Source: Agreia sp. PsM10
GTDB lineage: Bacteria; Actinomycetota; Actinomycetes; Actinomycetales; Microbacteriaceae
DNA length: 64,000 nt
Assembly: GCF_030433855.1 (NCBI RefSeq)
Contig: NZ_JARUXC010000008.1
Coordinates: 1 to 64,000 of the forward strand
Direction of reading: 5' to 3'
In this document: positions 7,761 through 17,213 of the stretch, one piece after another
How the letters are laid out: the number at the start of each line of letters is the position of its first letter
Position numbering within the stretch: the first letter of the stretch is position 1
Notes under the pieces: generated by a model
Databases searched by the model: none
Told to the model about the DNA's origin: nothing
What the model saw: only the letters and a program-made list of their open reading frames with translations
Position numbers and translations under genes: made by a program

Positions 7761-10124
7761 ATGATGTGGACGTCGAAGACCGCGGCCGTGGCCGCGCTCG
7801 CACTCACGGGGGCGGGCATCCTCGCCCTTCCCGCCGCCCCGGCCCAGGCGGCCGGCAGCACCTTCGAGGAGGGTTCGTTCGAGAGCTCGGCCATCGGCGG
7901 TCCCGTGGATTACACGGTCTACCTGCCCGAGGGCTATGACGCATCGGGTGCCACGCGCTATCCGACGCTCTACCTGCTGCACGGCCGCGGCGACACGCAG
8001 GCCGCGTGGAAGCAGGTCGGCCCCGACCTCGACGAGCTGATCGCGGCCGGCAGCATCCCGCCGATGGTCGTCGTGATGCCGGATGCGCCGTGGAACGAGC
8101 GCGGAAACTACTACGTCGACTCGCAGTACACCGGGGGTGCGACGCCCGGTGTCGCCGTCGAGACCGCGTTCACGACCGAGCTCATCCCCACGATCGATCA
8201 GAAGTACGCCACGATCGACGACCGCGCATCGCGCGTCGTGGGCGGCTACTCCATGGGCGGCGCGGGCGCGCTGCGCTACGCCACCGCGCACCAGGACCTC
8301 TTCGCCAACGCGCTCATCCTGAGCCCGGCCGTGTACGTGCCGACTCCGCCGGTCGACTCGTCGGCGCGCGAGTTCGGGGCCTACGGCGTGGGCGACCAGG
8401 TCTTCGACGAGCAGCGCTACCTCTCGCTCAACTACCCCGCGACGTTCGCCGCGTTCGACCCGGCGTCGCCGCTGCACCTGTTCATCGCGGTCGGCGACGA
8501 CGAGTACGTGAACCCCGACCCGGCCGATGCGAACCACGACATCGACTACGAGTCGGCGACGCTCTACAACGCGGCCAAGCGCGTGCCCGGGATCACCGCG
8601 GAGTTCCGCGTCTACAACGGCGGGCACGACTGGGGCGTATGGCGGGAGGGGTTCCGCGAGGGCATCCAGGACATCGCGGGCTACCTGCAGACCACGCCTC
8701 GTGCACCCTTCGAGGGAACGCAGCTCGGCACCGCCGGCGACGACCGCGCCGGGGGAGTGCTCGCGCTGACCGACGGCGGCGGAGTGCAGGCCGTGAACGC
8801 GGCGGGAGCGCTCGGCGGCGTCGGCGGTGCCGGTGGTCTCGACATCGTGCTGCAGCGCTTCGCGGCCGACGGCTCGGAGGTGTGGTCGAGCGCCATCGCG
8901 TCCGCGCTCGACGACCGCGCCTACGGTGTGGTCGCCTCCGCCGACGACTCGGTGATCGTGGGCGGCTACTCGAAGCGCGACCACGCGGGCGCCGTGAACG
9001 ACGACGTGCTCGTCGCCCGGGCCGGCGGCGACGGAACCGTGCTGTGGCAGACATCCATCGGATCGGCCTCGGCCGCCGACCGCGCCTACGGCGTCGCGGC
9101 CGACGGCGCCGACGGCGCCTACCTCGCGGGCTACACCTCGGGAACCCTCGAGGGCGAGTCGAGCGCGGGCGACAAGGACGCGATGATCACGCGGGTGGAT
9201 GCCGATGGCCGGGTCGCGTGGTCGCATCAGGTCGGCAGCACGGGAGAGGACAAGGCGTTCGCGGCGGCCCTGGCGAGCGACGGCGGTGTCTACGTGGCCG
9301 GAACGGCCGGGGCGTCGATGCCCGGGGCGTCGGGCTCGGGCGGCTACGACGCGTGGATCGCGAAGTACTCGGCCGATGGTGCTCGGGAGTGGCTGCAGCA
9401 GTTCGGCACCGAGGCGGGCGACCAGGTCAGTGCCCTGCTCGCGACTCCCACGGGAGTGGTCGTGGCCGGCTTCACCGGGGGCTCGCTCTCGGGAGCCACG
9501 GCCGCCGGCGGCAACGAGGCCTTCGTGCGCTCGTTCGATGCGAGCGGCACAGCCCTCTTCACGACGCAGCTCGGAACGGCCGACGATGACAGGGGCGCGG
9601 CCCTGGTCGCCGGCGCCGACGGCGGCGTCGTGCTCGTCGGCCACACAGCGGGGCGCTTCGCCGAGGGCGGCGCCGGCGGAGTCGACGTGTTCACCGCGAC
9701 GCTCGACGCATCCGGTGCCGAGACGGCGCGCAGCCAGTTCGGAACCCCGCAGCGCGACGGCGCCGACGAATACGACGAGGGCAACCTGTTCGCGTCGGCG
9801 CGTGGAGACGGAACCGCCTTCGTTCAGGGGCTCACCTACGGGGCCGTCGACGGGGCATCCAATGCCGGGTCGGGAGACGTGTTCCTCACGACGATCGAGG
9901 TCGGGGTCGACGCCACGGTGCCGGGCGAGGGCGGGTCGCCCGGTGCGGGCGCCGGTGCCGGTGCGGGCTCGACGCCGGTCGGGGGCTCGGGCGTGGCCGG
10001 CATGCTCGGCCTCACGGGCATGGATGCGACGGCACGGCTCGCGCTCGCCGGCATGCTGCTGCTGCTCGGCGCGACCGCGGTGCTGGTGCGCCGCCGAGTT
10101 CGCGCGCAGGCGCAGCGTCACTGA
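7761..10124 (+). CDS. secreted esterase with beta-propeller repeats and C-terminal membrane anchor
   Basis: 787 residues. A signal peptide (about 1-30, ending near APAQA) is followed by an esterase-D/feruloyl-esterase-like alpha/beta hydrolase domain: YLLHGRGD oxyanion region, nucleophile Ser 164 in GYSMGG and GGHDWGVW with the likely catalytic His. From about residue 310 to 710 there are repeated units of the SBBP beta-propeller type (repeated GDDRA, GGYS and VAG patterns). A Gly/Ala-rich linker, one transmembrane helix and an RRRVRAQ tail follow, so the protein should be displayed on the cell surface. GAGAGG precedes the ATG at a normal distance. A polysaccharide-bound ester is a plausible substrate. 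Confidence 0.8.
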   Translation: MMWTSKTAAVAALALTGAGILALPAAPAQAAGSTFEEGSFESSAIGGPVDYTVYLPEGYDASGATRYPTLYLLHGRGDTQAAWKQVGPDLDELIAAGSIPPMVVVMPDAPWNERGNYYVDSQYTGGATPGVAVETAFTTELIPTIDQKYATIDDRASRVVGGYSMGGAGALRYATAHQDLFANALILSPAVYVPTPPVDSSAREFGAYGVGDQVFDEQRYLSLNYPATFAAFDPASPLHLFIAVGDDEYVNPDPADANHDIDYESATLYNAAKRVPGITAEFRVYNGGHDWGVWREGFREGIQDIAGYLQTTPRAPFEGTQLGTAGDDRAGGVLALTDGGGVQAVNAAGALGGVGGAGGLDIVLQRFAADGSEVWSSAIASALDDRAYGVVASADDSVIVGGYSKRDHAGAVNDDVLVARAGGDGTVLWQTSIGSASAADRAYGVAADGADGAYLAGYTSGTLEGESSAGDKDAMITRVDADGRVAWSHQVGSTGEDKAFAAALASDGGVYVAGTAGASMPGASGSGGYDAWIAKYSADGAREWLQQFGTEAGDQVSALLATPTGVVVAGFTGGSLSGATAAGGNEAFVRSFDASGTALFTTQLGTADDDRGAALVAGADGGVVLVGHTAGRFAEGGAGGVDVFTATLDASGAETARSQFGTPQRDGADEYDEGNLFASARGDGTAFVQGLTYGAVDGASNAGSGDVFLTTIEVGVDATVPGEGGSPGAGAGAGAGSTPVGGSGVAGMLGLTGMDATARLALAGMLLLLGATAVLVRRRVRAQAQRH

Positions 10125-10133
10125 CCGGGGCTG

Positions 10134-10156
10134 CCCTTCGACAGGCTCAGGGAACG
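10134..10156 (-). repeat. 23-bp dispersed repeat, family R1
   Basis: One copy of the repeat CCCTTCGACAGGCTCAGGGA plus ACG, read on the plus strand. It lies between the esterase stop and the PucR start. The same sequence recurs in either orientation at 11717, 31781, 34748, 34774, 36087, 36115 and 36161. It is a short intergenic REP-like element. Confidence 0.9.
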
Positions 10157-10180
10157 AGACCGCACCGGTACCCTCGGTAG

Positions 10181-11710
10181 ATGCCCACCTCGCTCCGCAC
10201 TCTGCTCGCGGATGAGCGCTTCCACCTGCGCCTGCTCGCGGGCGAGAAGCTGGCGCAGCTCGACGCTCCGATCGCCTGGGTGCACAGCTCCGACTTCCCC
10301 GATCCGACGCCGTGGCTCGAGGAGGGGCAGCTGCTGCTGACCGACGGCGACCAGATGCGTCCGGGAACACCCGACGCCGACATCGACGCCTACGTCGCCC
10401 GCCTCCGCGACCGCGGAATCCTGGGCCTGGGGTTCGCCACGAGCATCATCCACGACGACGTTCCGCCCGCCCTCGTGCGCGCCTGCGAGACCCGCGGCAT
10501 CCCGCTGTTCGAGGTGGCCGACCGCACGCCGTTCATCGCCATCATCCGCGCGGTCGCCGACGTGATCGCCCTCGACGAGCGCGAGCGCCTCGAGTGGTCG
10601 CTCGACGCGCAGCGCTCGATCGCCCTCGCGGCCCTGCGCCCCGACGGCCTCGAGGCGATCCTCGCCGAGCTCGAGCGCCGGCTCGGCTGCTGGGTCGTCC
10701 TGTTCGACAGCCTGGGCGACGAGGTGCGATCGTCGCCCCAGCGCAGCATGCCGGCGTCGCTGCACGACGCGGTGCAGGATGCCGTGGGCCAGGTTCTCGC
10801 GAAGGGATCGCGGGCGGGGGCCAGGCTGAGTGCCGCCGACGGCGGCGTCGTCCTGCAGACGCTCGGCAGCGGCGGCAGCCTGCGCGGGGTGCTGGCACTG
10901 GGAACCCTGGCGCCCCTCGACGGCGCGGGAGCCGACCTTGTGACGAGCGTCATCGCGCTCGCGTCCATCGCGCTCGAGCAGAGTCGCGCGCTCGAGGGTG
11001 CGCGCCGCGACCTGCGCAGCGGTCTGTTCGAACTGCTGCTCGAGGGCAACGTCGAGGGAGCCCAGAGAACGGCCCGCAGGCTGTGGGGCGATCTACCGGC
11101 GGAGCCGCTGACCGTCACGGTCGCCGCAGCCGCCGATGTGCCCGAGTCCCTGCTCACCGAGCTGGAGCTCCTGGCGGAGCGTCGTCGGGGCACGGTGTTC
11201 TTCGCCGAACGCGACGACGAGCTCGTGCTGGTGGCGTCGTCGGCAACGGGTGCTCTCCCTCCGCAGTTCGATCGTCTCTCGATCAGGTCGGGCACCTCCG
11301 CGCCCGTCGCCTGGACCGAGCTGACCCGGGGCCTCGCCGAGGCCCGCCGCGCCTTGTCGGTCACGACGCCGGAGCGTCCGACGGCCGCGTTCGGGGAACT
11401 CGCCGGATCGGGCATGCTGGGCGTTCTCGCCCGGGCCGGGGCCCAGGATGTCGCGGCGCGCGTGCTCGAGCCGCTCACGGCATCCGGACGGGGTGATGTC
11501 GACGTGCTGCTCGCCAGCGCCGCCGCCTGGCTCGACGCGAACGGGGCGTGGGACCCGGCGGCGAAGGCGCTGGGCGTGCATCGGCACACGCTGCGGGCGC
11601 GCCTCGCGATCGTGCAGCAGCTGCTCGGCCTCGACCTCGACCGCTTCGCCGACAGGGCGGAGCTGTGGGCCGCCCTCACCTTCGCGGAGCCGCCCCGCCC
11701 CGTTCCCTGA
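10181..11710 (+). CDS. PucR family transcriptional regulator
   Basis: 509 residues in the usual PucR layout: an N-terminal PucR domain (about 1-125, with WLEEGQLLLTDG), a middle sensor/GGDEF-like region, and a C-terminal HTH_30 domain around the KALGVHRHTLRARLA segment. PucR proteins activate purine, amino-acid or alkane catabolism genes; the target here may be the operon at 187-7698 or the dehydrogenase downstream, which cannot be decided. The stop codon TGA 11708-11710 lies inside a partial R1 repeat, so the last residues RPVP are partly encoded by the repeat. Confidence 0.88.
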   Translation: MPTSLRTLLADERFHLRLLAGEKLAQLDAPIAWVHSSDFPDPTPWLEEGQLLLTDGDQMRPGTPDADIDAYVARLRDRGILGLGFATSIIHDDVPPALVRACETRGIPLFEVADRTPFIAIIRAVADVIALDERERLEWSLDAQRSIALAALRPDGLEAILAELERRLGCWVVLFDSLGDEVRSSPQRSMPASLHDAVQDAVGQVLAKGSRAGARLSAADGGVVLQTLGSGGSLRGVLALGTLAPLDGAGADLVTSVIALASIALEQSRALEGARRDLRSGLFELLLEGNVEGAQRTARRLWGDLPAEPLTVTVAAAADVPESLLTELELLAERRRGTVFFAERDDELVLVASSATGALPPQFDRLSIRSGTSAPVAWTELTRGLAEARRALSVTTPERPTAAFGELAGSGMLGVLARAGAQDVAARVLEPLTASGRGDVDVLLASAAAWLDANGAWDPAAKALGVHRHTLRARLAIVQQLLGLDLDRFADRAELWAALTFAEPPRPVP

Positions 11711-11739
11711 GCTTGTCGTTCCCTGAGCTTGTCGAAGGG
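11701..11739 (+). repeat. R1 repeat, truncated plus complete copy in tandem
   Basis: A truncated copy (11701-11718) is followed directly by a complete copy (11717-11739). Together they form the junction between the PucR gene and the convergent dehydrogenase gene and supply the PucR stop codon. An inverted repeat GGCGGCC...GGCCGCC follows at about 11738-11757 and may act as a terminator. Confidence 0.85.
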
Positions 11740-11763
11740 CGGCCTGTGCGGCCGCCCGACGCG

Positions 11764-13272
11764 CTAGTTCTGGGGGAAGCCCAGGTTGATTCCGCCGTGC
11801 GACGGGTCGAGCCACCGGCTGGTCACGGCCTTCTCGCGGGTGAAGAAGTCGAAGCCGTGCACGCCGTATGCCTTGTTCGAGCCGAAGATCGAGTCCTTGA
11901 ATCCGCCGAACGAGTAGTACGCCACGGGCACAGGAATCGGCACGTTGATGCCGATCATGCCCACCTCGATCTCGTTCTGGAAGCGGCGCGCGGCCCCTCC
12001 GTCGTTCGTGAAGATCGCGGTTCCGTTGCCGAAGGCACCGTTGTTGATGAGCGCCACGCCCTCCTCGTACGACGACACCCGAACCACGGACAGCACCGGT
12101 CCGAAGATCTCCTCTGTATACGCGCGGGAGGTGACGGGCACGTTGTCGAGGAGCGTCGGGCCGAGCCAGAATCCCTCGGCCGCACCGTCGACCTCGATGC
12201 CGCGTCCGTCGACCACGACCGTCGCGCCGTCGGTCGCCGCGATGTCGATGTAGCCGGCCACCTTGTCGCGGTGCGCCTCGGTCACGAGCGGACCCATGTC
12301 GCAGTTGCGTCGACCGTCGCCGGTCTTCAGCGTGGACATGCGCTGCGTGACCTTTTCGATCAGTTCGTCGGCGACCGGCTCGACCGCCACGACCACCGAG
12401 ATGGCCATGCAGCGCTCGCCCGCTGAGCCGAAGCCGGCGTTGATCGCCGCGTCGGCGGTGAGGTCGAGGTCGGCGTCGGGCAGCACCAGCATGTGGTTCT
12501 TCGCGCCGCCGAGAGCCTGCACGCGCTTGCCGTTCTTGGCGGCCGTCTCATAGATGTACTGGGCGATCGGCGTGGAGCCCACGAACGAGATGCTCTTCAC
12601 ATCGGGGTGCTCGAGTAGGCCGTCGACCGCGACCTTGTCGCCGTGCAGCACGTTGAACACGCCGTCGGGCAGTCCCGCCTCGGTGAAGAGCTCGGCGAGC
12701 CAGTTCGCCGCCGACGGGTCTTTCTCGCTCGGCTTCAGCACCACCGTGTTGCCCGCCGCGATCGCGATCGGGAAGAACCACATCGGCACCATGGCCGGAA
12801 AGTTGAACGGGCTGATCACGCCGACGACGCCGAGCGGCTGCCGCAGCGAGTACACGTCGACACCGGTCGACACGTTCTCGGAGTATTCGCCCTTGATGAG
12901 GTGCGGGAATCCGGTGGCGAGCTCGACGACCTCGAGGCCGCGGGTGATCTCGCCCAGGGCGTCGGAGAGCACCTTGCCGTGCTCCGACGTGAGGATGTCG
13001 GCGAGTTCGGCTTTGCGCGACGCCAGCAGCTCGCGGAACGTGAAGAGAACCTGCTGCCGCTTCGTGATCGACGTGTCGCGCCAGCCGGGGAATGCCGCCT
13101 TCGCGCTCGCCACGACCGCGTCGATCTCGGCCTGGTCGGCCAGGGCCACCTGCTTGGTCACCACACCGAGGGCCGGGTCGTACACGGGGGCGGTGCGGCC
13201 GGATGTCGACAGGTACTCGGCGCCGTCGACCCAGTGATGCACGATGGGCTGATTCTCGGTGGTGTCGGTCAT
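11764..13272 (-). CDS. mmsA: CoA-acylating methylmalonate-semialdehyde dehydrogenase
   Basis: 502 residues, the normal length. It oxidises methylmalonate (or malonate) semialdehyde to propionyl- (acetyl-) CoA with NAD and CoA, in valine, thymine or inositol breakdown. The aldehyde dehydrogenase fold is clear: FNFPAMVPMWFFPIAIA, the LKPSEKDPSAA cofactor region, SFVGSTPIA and the catalytic Cys 288 in GSAGERCMAIS. The YYSFGGFKDSIFG ending is typical of this subfamily. AGGAG lies 7 nt before the ATG. A TetR gene stands upstream in the same direction and probably controls it. Other valine or inositol genes are not in the window. Confidence 0.92.
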   Translation of the reverse strand: MTDTTENQPIVHHWVDGAEYLSTSGRTAPVYDPALGVVTKQVALADQAEIDAVVASAKAAFPGWRDTSITKRQQVLFTFRELLASRKAELADILTSEHGKVLSDALGEITRGLEVVELATGFPHLIKGEYSENVSTGVDVYSLRQPLGVVGVISPFNFPAMVPMWFFPIAIAAGNTVVLKPSEKDPSAANWLAELFTEAGLPDGVFNVLHGDKVAVDGLLEHPDVKSISFVGSTPIAQYIYETAAKNGKRVQALGGAKNHMLVLPDADLDLTADAAINAGFGSAGERCMAISVVVAVEPVADELIEKVTQRMSTLKTGDGRRNCDMGPLVTEAHRDKVAGYIDIAATDGATVVVDGRGIEVDGAAEGFWLGPTLLDNVPVTSRAYTEEIFGPVLSVVRVSSYEEGVALINNGAFGNGTAIFTNDGGAARRFQNEIEVGMIGINVPIPVPVAYYSFGGFKDSIFGSNKAYGVHGFDFFTREKAVTSRWLDPSHGGINLGFPQN

Positions 13273-13424
13273 TGAACTGCTCCTCTTAGTCGATAGAGAG
13301 GCCACGGCCGGAGCCGCCCCTGCAGTCACGCTACCGCCTGATCGGTCTCCGGTGCAGTGCGGATCTGTCCAATCCGGGCCGCTTCGTTCGCCGTTGTGGC
13401 GGGTCGTTGCCGGGAGGTCGAGAG

Positions 13425-14000
13425 CTAGGCGAGCCCGTCGCAGTATGCGTCGGCGATGGCGGCCAGCTTCTCGCGCGGCACCTGCAGTTTGCTCATCTGG
13501 ATGAGGCCCTGCGACACGAGGATGATCTGCGCTGCCAGCACCTCTGCAGCTCGTGCCTGGGGTGACGTCTCGTGCGCGTCGGCCAATCGCTCGGAGACCA
13601 ATCGCTCCATCGTGTCGGTCGTCGTGCGGCACAGCTCGATGACCCGAGCGTCTCTGCCGCCGAATTCGGCGACGCTGTTGAGCATGAGGCATCCGCGTCG
13701 GTCTCGCTGGTCAGAGCAGTCGGCCACGATCACGTCGAAGAACTCGCGGATCGACTCCGCTGCCGTGCTGCCGACCGACATGGCCGCGCTCACGATGTCG
13801 ATGCGTGTCTGGCAGTACGACTCGAGAATGGCGAAGAAGAGATCGAACTTGCTGCCGTAGGCGGCATAGATGCTGCCGTTGCCGACCCTGGTGGCCGCCG
13901 AGATGTCGCCGATCGACGTGTTCGCGAATCCATTGCTCCAGAACAGCTCGCGTGAGGCATGGCGCAGCATCTCATCGTCGAACTCCCGGGTACGAGCCAT
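13425..14000 (-). CDS. TetR/AcrR family transcriptional regulator
   Basis: 191 residues. The N-terminal helix-turn-helix is plain: ELFWSNGFANTSIGDISAAT followed by GNGSIYAAYGSKFDLFFAIL. The C-terminal ligand domain contains the RRGCLMLNS segment common in TetR_C subgroups. It lies 152 bp upstream of mmsA on the same strand, with a TetR-like inverted repeat just upstream of its own start, so it probably represses itself and perhaps mmsA. The effector is unknown. Confidence 0.9.
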   Translation of the reverse strand: MARTREFDDEMLRHASRELFWSNGFANTSIGDISAATRVGNGSIYAAYGSKFDLFFAILESYCQTRIDIVSAAMSVGSTAAESIREFFDVIVADCSDQRDRRGCLMLNSVAEFGGRDARVIELCRTTTDTMERLVSERLADAHETSPQARAAEVLAAQIILVSQGLIQMSKLQVPREKLAAIADAYCDGLA

Positions 14001-14002
14001 CG

Positions 14003-14015
14003 TGGTAGTTTACCA
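14003..14015. promoter_or_regulatory. probable TetR operator
   Basis: TGGTA-GTT-TACCA is a perfect 5-3-5 inverted repeat directly upstream of the TetR start codon (14000), in a locally AT-richer spot between the divergent TetR and cyclase genes. The position is that of an autoregulatory operator. Confidence 0.5.
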
Positions 14016-14101
14016 AGCCCGTGTGCCGTGTGCGCACTCTCAGGCGGCTTCCGCCGAGGAGGTGTAATGTGCCCGATCCTCCCGTGCCTAAAATGAGGGG
14101 C

Positions 14102-16408
14102 ATGTGGGGTCACGGCGAGAGAGGGAGCACGTCGCCCTCGTCGAGCCCGGCGCCCTCGTCGAGCACAGGCTCCGACTCCTCCGCGACAGCCGGTGACCGC
14201 ATCTGCCCCGCCTGCGGCGCGCGATCGGTCGACGCCGCGAACTTCTGCTTCCAGTGCGGGGCTGCGCTGCCGGGCACGGCAGACCCGCAGCCCGCCGAAC
14301 GACGCTTCACGAGCATCCTGTTCGCCGACCTCGTGGGCTTCACCGAACTCGCCGAGCGCACCGACGCCGAAGACGTACGCGAACTGCTCTCGGGCTACTT
14401 CGCCCTCTGCCGCAGCACGATCGAATCGCTCGGCGGTGTCGTCGAGAAGTTCATCGGCGACGCCGTGATGGCGGTCTGGGGTGCGACCCGCACCCGGGAG
14501 GACGACGCCGAGCGTGCCGTGCGCGCCGCCCTCGAACTGACGCGGGCCGTGGGGGACTACGGTCGGGCATCCGGCATGGGCGCCCTCGCCGTGCGCGTCG
14601 GCGTCGTGACCGATGAGGTCGCCGTCGTGCTCGGGGCGGCCGGCGAGGGCATGGTCACCGGTGCCGCCGTCAATCTGGCCGCCCGTCTGCAGGGAGCGGC
14701 CGCTCCCGCGACCGTGCTCACCGACGTGCACACGCGCACCCTCACCGTGGATCGCATCGACTTCGGACGCGAGATCCGCATCGCGATCAAGGGGATCGCC
14801 GACGAGGTGCCGGCCTACCCCGCGCTCCGCGTCATCTCCGAGACCGGATCGGGCGCGGCGCCCGCCGCCGAGATCCTCACCACGCTGGTCGGGCGCGATG
14901 CCGAGCGCGACGTGCTCACCGCATCCTTCGACCGTGTCGTGGCCACCGGCCGTCCGCACGTCGCGGTCGTCTCGGCCGACGCCGGCGTGGGCAAGAGCCG
15001 CCTCGTACTCGAACTGCGCGACCACCTCGACCACGTGCCGATGGCCATCATGTGGCACTCGGCGCGCTGCCTCTCGTATGGCGAGGGCGTCTCGTACTCG
15101 GCGCTGTCGTCGGCCGTGCGCTCGCGCATCGGCTCGGTCGAGGGCGAGAGCGAGGCGGTGGCGCTGGGTCGCCTGCGCACCAAGCTCGTGAGCTGGACGC
15201 CGGCGAACTCGACGCAGCTCGACGATCTCGACTGGATGTGCGAGCGCCTCGCGCCGCTGCTGGGCGCCGATGCCCACGGCGCTCCGCTGCTGAACTCCGG
15301 TTCCGCGGGCTTCGGTCGCGACGAGTACTTCGCCGCGTGGTCGCTGTGGTTCGAGCGGATGTCCGCCGGAGAGAACGCTCCCGTCGTCTGGGTGATCGAA
15401 GACGCCCACTGGGCCGACGACGGCCTTCTCGACTTCGTGGAACATCTGCGCAGAGAGAACCCCGCACCCGTGCTGGTCGTGATCGTCACTCGACCAGAGC
15501 TGCTCGTGCGCCGGCCCGCCGTCGGCCTGGGCGAGAACACCACGCTGCTCGAGCTCTCGCCGCTCGACGAGGAGTCGATCGTCGCGCTCATCGCCGGGCT
15601 CGCCCCCGAGCTGCCCCGCGACGTGCTGCACCTGCTCTCCGCCCGCGTCGGCGGCGTTCCCCTCTACGCGCGCGAGCTGCTGCGCAGCCTCGTCGACGAC
15701 GGCCTGCTCGAGGACACTCCCCAGGGCCTCCGACTCGCCCCGGGAATCAGCGCCCGGATGCTGGCCGACGCCGAGCCCCCTGCCAGCCTGCGCGTGCTCA
15801 TCGCGTCGCGCCTCGACGCGCTCGAGCCGGGTGCGCGGCTGGTGGCCCAGCTCGCCGCGGTGCTCGGATTCTCCTTCTCCATGCCCGCGCTTGCTGCGGT
15901 GTCGCGGCGCTCGCCGGGCGACCTCGCCGCCGACGTCGCCACGCTCGAGACCCGCGGCATCCTCATCTCGATCACCGACCCGCTGTCGTCGGAGCGAGGG
16001 CAGTACGTCTTCAGCCACCCGCTGATCCGCCAGGTGGCCTACGAGATGCAGTCGCGCAGGTCGCGCAGCGAGCGGCACCTCGCCACGGTCGACTTCCTCG
16101 AGAGCGCGCCCGACGAGGGATCGCGGGCCGCGGCTGTCATCGCCCAGCACCTCGTCGACGCACTGCAGCTGCAGACCGCACCCTCGGCATCCACCGAATC
16201 GGCCGCGCGCCGCGCCGTTCACTGGCTGCTGGCCGCAGCGGATTCGGCCCGACGGCTCGGCGCGGCGACCGCGGCCACGCGCCTCTACGAACAGGCCATC
16301 GACGTGTGGCCGCTGGCGAATCCGGCCGGACGCGACGCCGACGGGCGCACCGTGCGCGACCTCGAGGAGCTCGCCCGCGAGGTGGCCACGTCGCCGGCCG
16401 GCACGTGA
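14102..16408 (+). CDS. adenylate/guanylate cyclase with AAA ATPase domain
   Basis: About 768 residues. After a Ser/Thr-rich leader comes a zinc ribbon (CPAC...CFQC), then a class III nucleotide cyclase domain (FADLVGFTELAERTD with a metal Asp, GDAVMAVWG with the second), then a large AAA/STAND-type ATPase with the Walker A loop SADAGVGKSR and the Walker B-like VVWVIEDAHWAD. It ends just after the first TPR-like segment, whereas relatives usually carry several hundred more residues of TPR, so it is a short version. A cyclase next to a Crp-type regulator suggests a local cAMP-type circuit. ATG 14093 is an alternative start; a GAGGGG stands ahead of 14102. Confidence 0.82.
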   Translation: MWGHGERGSTSPSSSPAPSSSTGSDSSATAGDRICPACGARSVDAANFCFQCGAALPGTADPQPAERRFTSILFADLVGFTELAERTDAEDVRELLSGYFALCRSTIESLGGVVEKFIGDAVMAVWGATRTREDDAERAVRAALELTRAVGDYGRASGMGALAVRVGVVTDEVAVVLGAAGEGMVTGAAVNLAARLQGAAAPATVLTDVHTRTLTVDRIDFGREIRIAIKGIADEVPAYPALRVISETGSGAAPAAEILTTLVGRDAERDVLTASFDRVVATGRPHVAVVSADAGVGKSRLVLELRDHLDHVPMAIMWHSARCLSYGEGVSYSALSSAVRSRIGSVEGESEAVALGRLRTKLVSWTPANSTQLDDLDWMCERLAPLLGADAHGAPLLNSGSAGFGRDEYFAAWSLWFERMSAGENAPVVWVIEDAHWADDGLLDFVEHLRRENPAPVLVVIVTRPELLVRRPAVGLGENTTLLELSPLDEESIVALIAGLAPELPRDVLHLLSARVGGVPLYARELLRSLVDDGLLEDTPQGLRLAPGISARMLADAEPPASLRVLIASRLDALEPGARLVAQLAAVLGFSFSMPALAAVSRRSPGDLAADVATLETRGILISITDPLSSERGQYVFSHPLIRQVAYEMQSRRSRSERHLATVDFLESAPDEGSRAAAVIAQHLVDALQLQTAPSASTESAARRAVHWLLAAADSARRLGAATAATRLYEQAIDVWPLANPAGRDADGRTVRDLEELAREVATSPAGT

Positions 16409-16417
16409 CCGTGCAGC

Positions 16418-17107
16418 CTACGAGTTGACGTAGGCCCTGAGCGACTCGACGTCGCTGAGAGTCACGCGGCGACCGTCGACGGTGATGCGTCCGTCTCGGG
16501 TGAGGGTGCGCAGCGCCGTGTTGAGCGACTGGCGCGCGACCCCGAGCTGCGCCGCGATACCCGCCTGGCTCATGGGCAGCTCGACGGTGACCTGGTTGAC
16601 GTCATGGCGCCACTCGGGAATGTAGGTGAGCAGCAGCTTGGCGAGCCGGCGAGGCAGGTCGAGGAACACCAGGTCGCTCTGGGTGCCGGTGAGGCGTCGC
16701 ACGATCGAGGCGAGCTCCTCGACGACCGACATCAGCGCCTCGGGCGAGCTCGTGAGCAGGGCCCGGATGCGATCGGCTGGCACCGCGATCACCTCGGCTT
16801 CGTCGATCGACTCGGCCGTCGCGGAGCGCGCGAGGCCGTCCATCACCGAGAGGTCGCCGATCGTGCCACCGCCCTCCACGACGGAGAGGCCGAGCTCGGT
16901 GCCCTCCGACGAGCGCCGGGCGATGCGGATGCGCCCGGAGCGCACGATGTAGAAGTGCGCGCTGGCCGTGCCCTCCTCGAACAGCAGCTCGCCGCGGCTG
17001 AGCGGCACGACGAAGCTGTGCGCTGTGAGGTCTTCGAGCTGCTCATCGGTGAACGGCGCCATCAACGAGGCGCCGCGCAGGTCGTAGATCGTTACTCCGG
17101 AGGCCAT
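16418..17107 (-). CDS. Crp/Fnr family transcriptional regulator
   Basis: 229 residues: an N-terminal cyclic-nucleotide-binding beta-barrel (FTDEQLEDLTAHSFVV to about 120), a long dimerisation helix, and a C-terminal winged helix with MSQAGIAAQLGVARQSLNTAL as recognition region. No cysteine cluster for Fe-S binding is seen, so the Fnr type is unlikely. It converges tail to tail with the adenylate-cyclase gene (9 bp apart), which makes a cyclase-receptor pair attractive, but the phosphate-binding-cassette arginine is not clearly conserved. Confidence 0.88.
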   Translation of the reverse strand: MASGVTIYDLRGASLMAPFTDEQLEDLTAHSFVVPLSRGELLFEEGTASAHFYIVRSGRIRIARRSSEGTELGLSVVEGGGTIGDLSVMDGLARSATAESIDEAEVIAVPADRIRALLTSSPEALMSVVEELASIVRRLTGTQSDLVFLDLPRRLAKLLLTYIPEWRHDVNQVTVELPMSQAGIAAQLGVARQSLNTALRTLTRDGRITVDGRRVTLSDVESLRAYVNS

Positions 17108-17213
17108 TCCGGCAGGGTACCAGCGCGGCCGCGCCCATCCGCGCCCTGCGGGTGCATCCGCTCCCGGTCGTCCAGCAGCGGATGCGCCGAAGGGGCGCGG
17201 GTATGCGAACGAC

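Noticed and set aside
7359-10370. A 1003-codon reading frame on the minus strand across the esterase gene
   Set aside because: It is an antisense shadow: Arg/His/Val-rich composition without domains, opposite a gene with clear motifs. Other very long frames (e.g. 13790-16222 and 3384-5474 minus) were dropped for the same reason.
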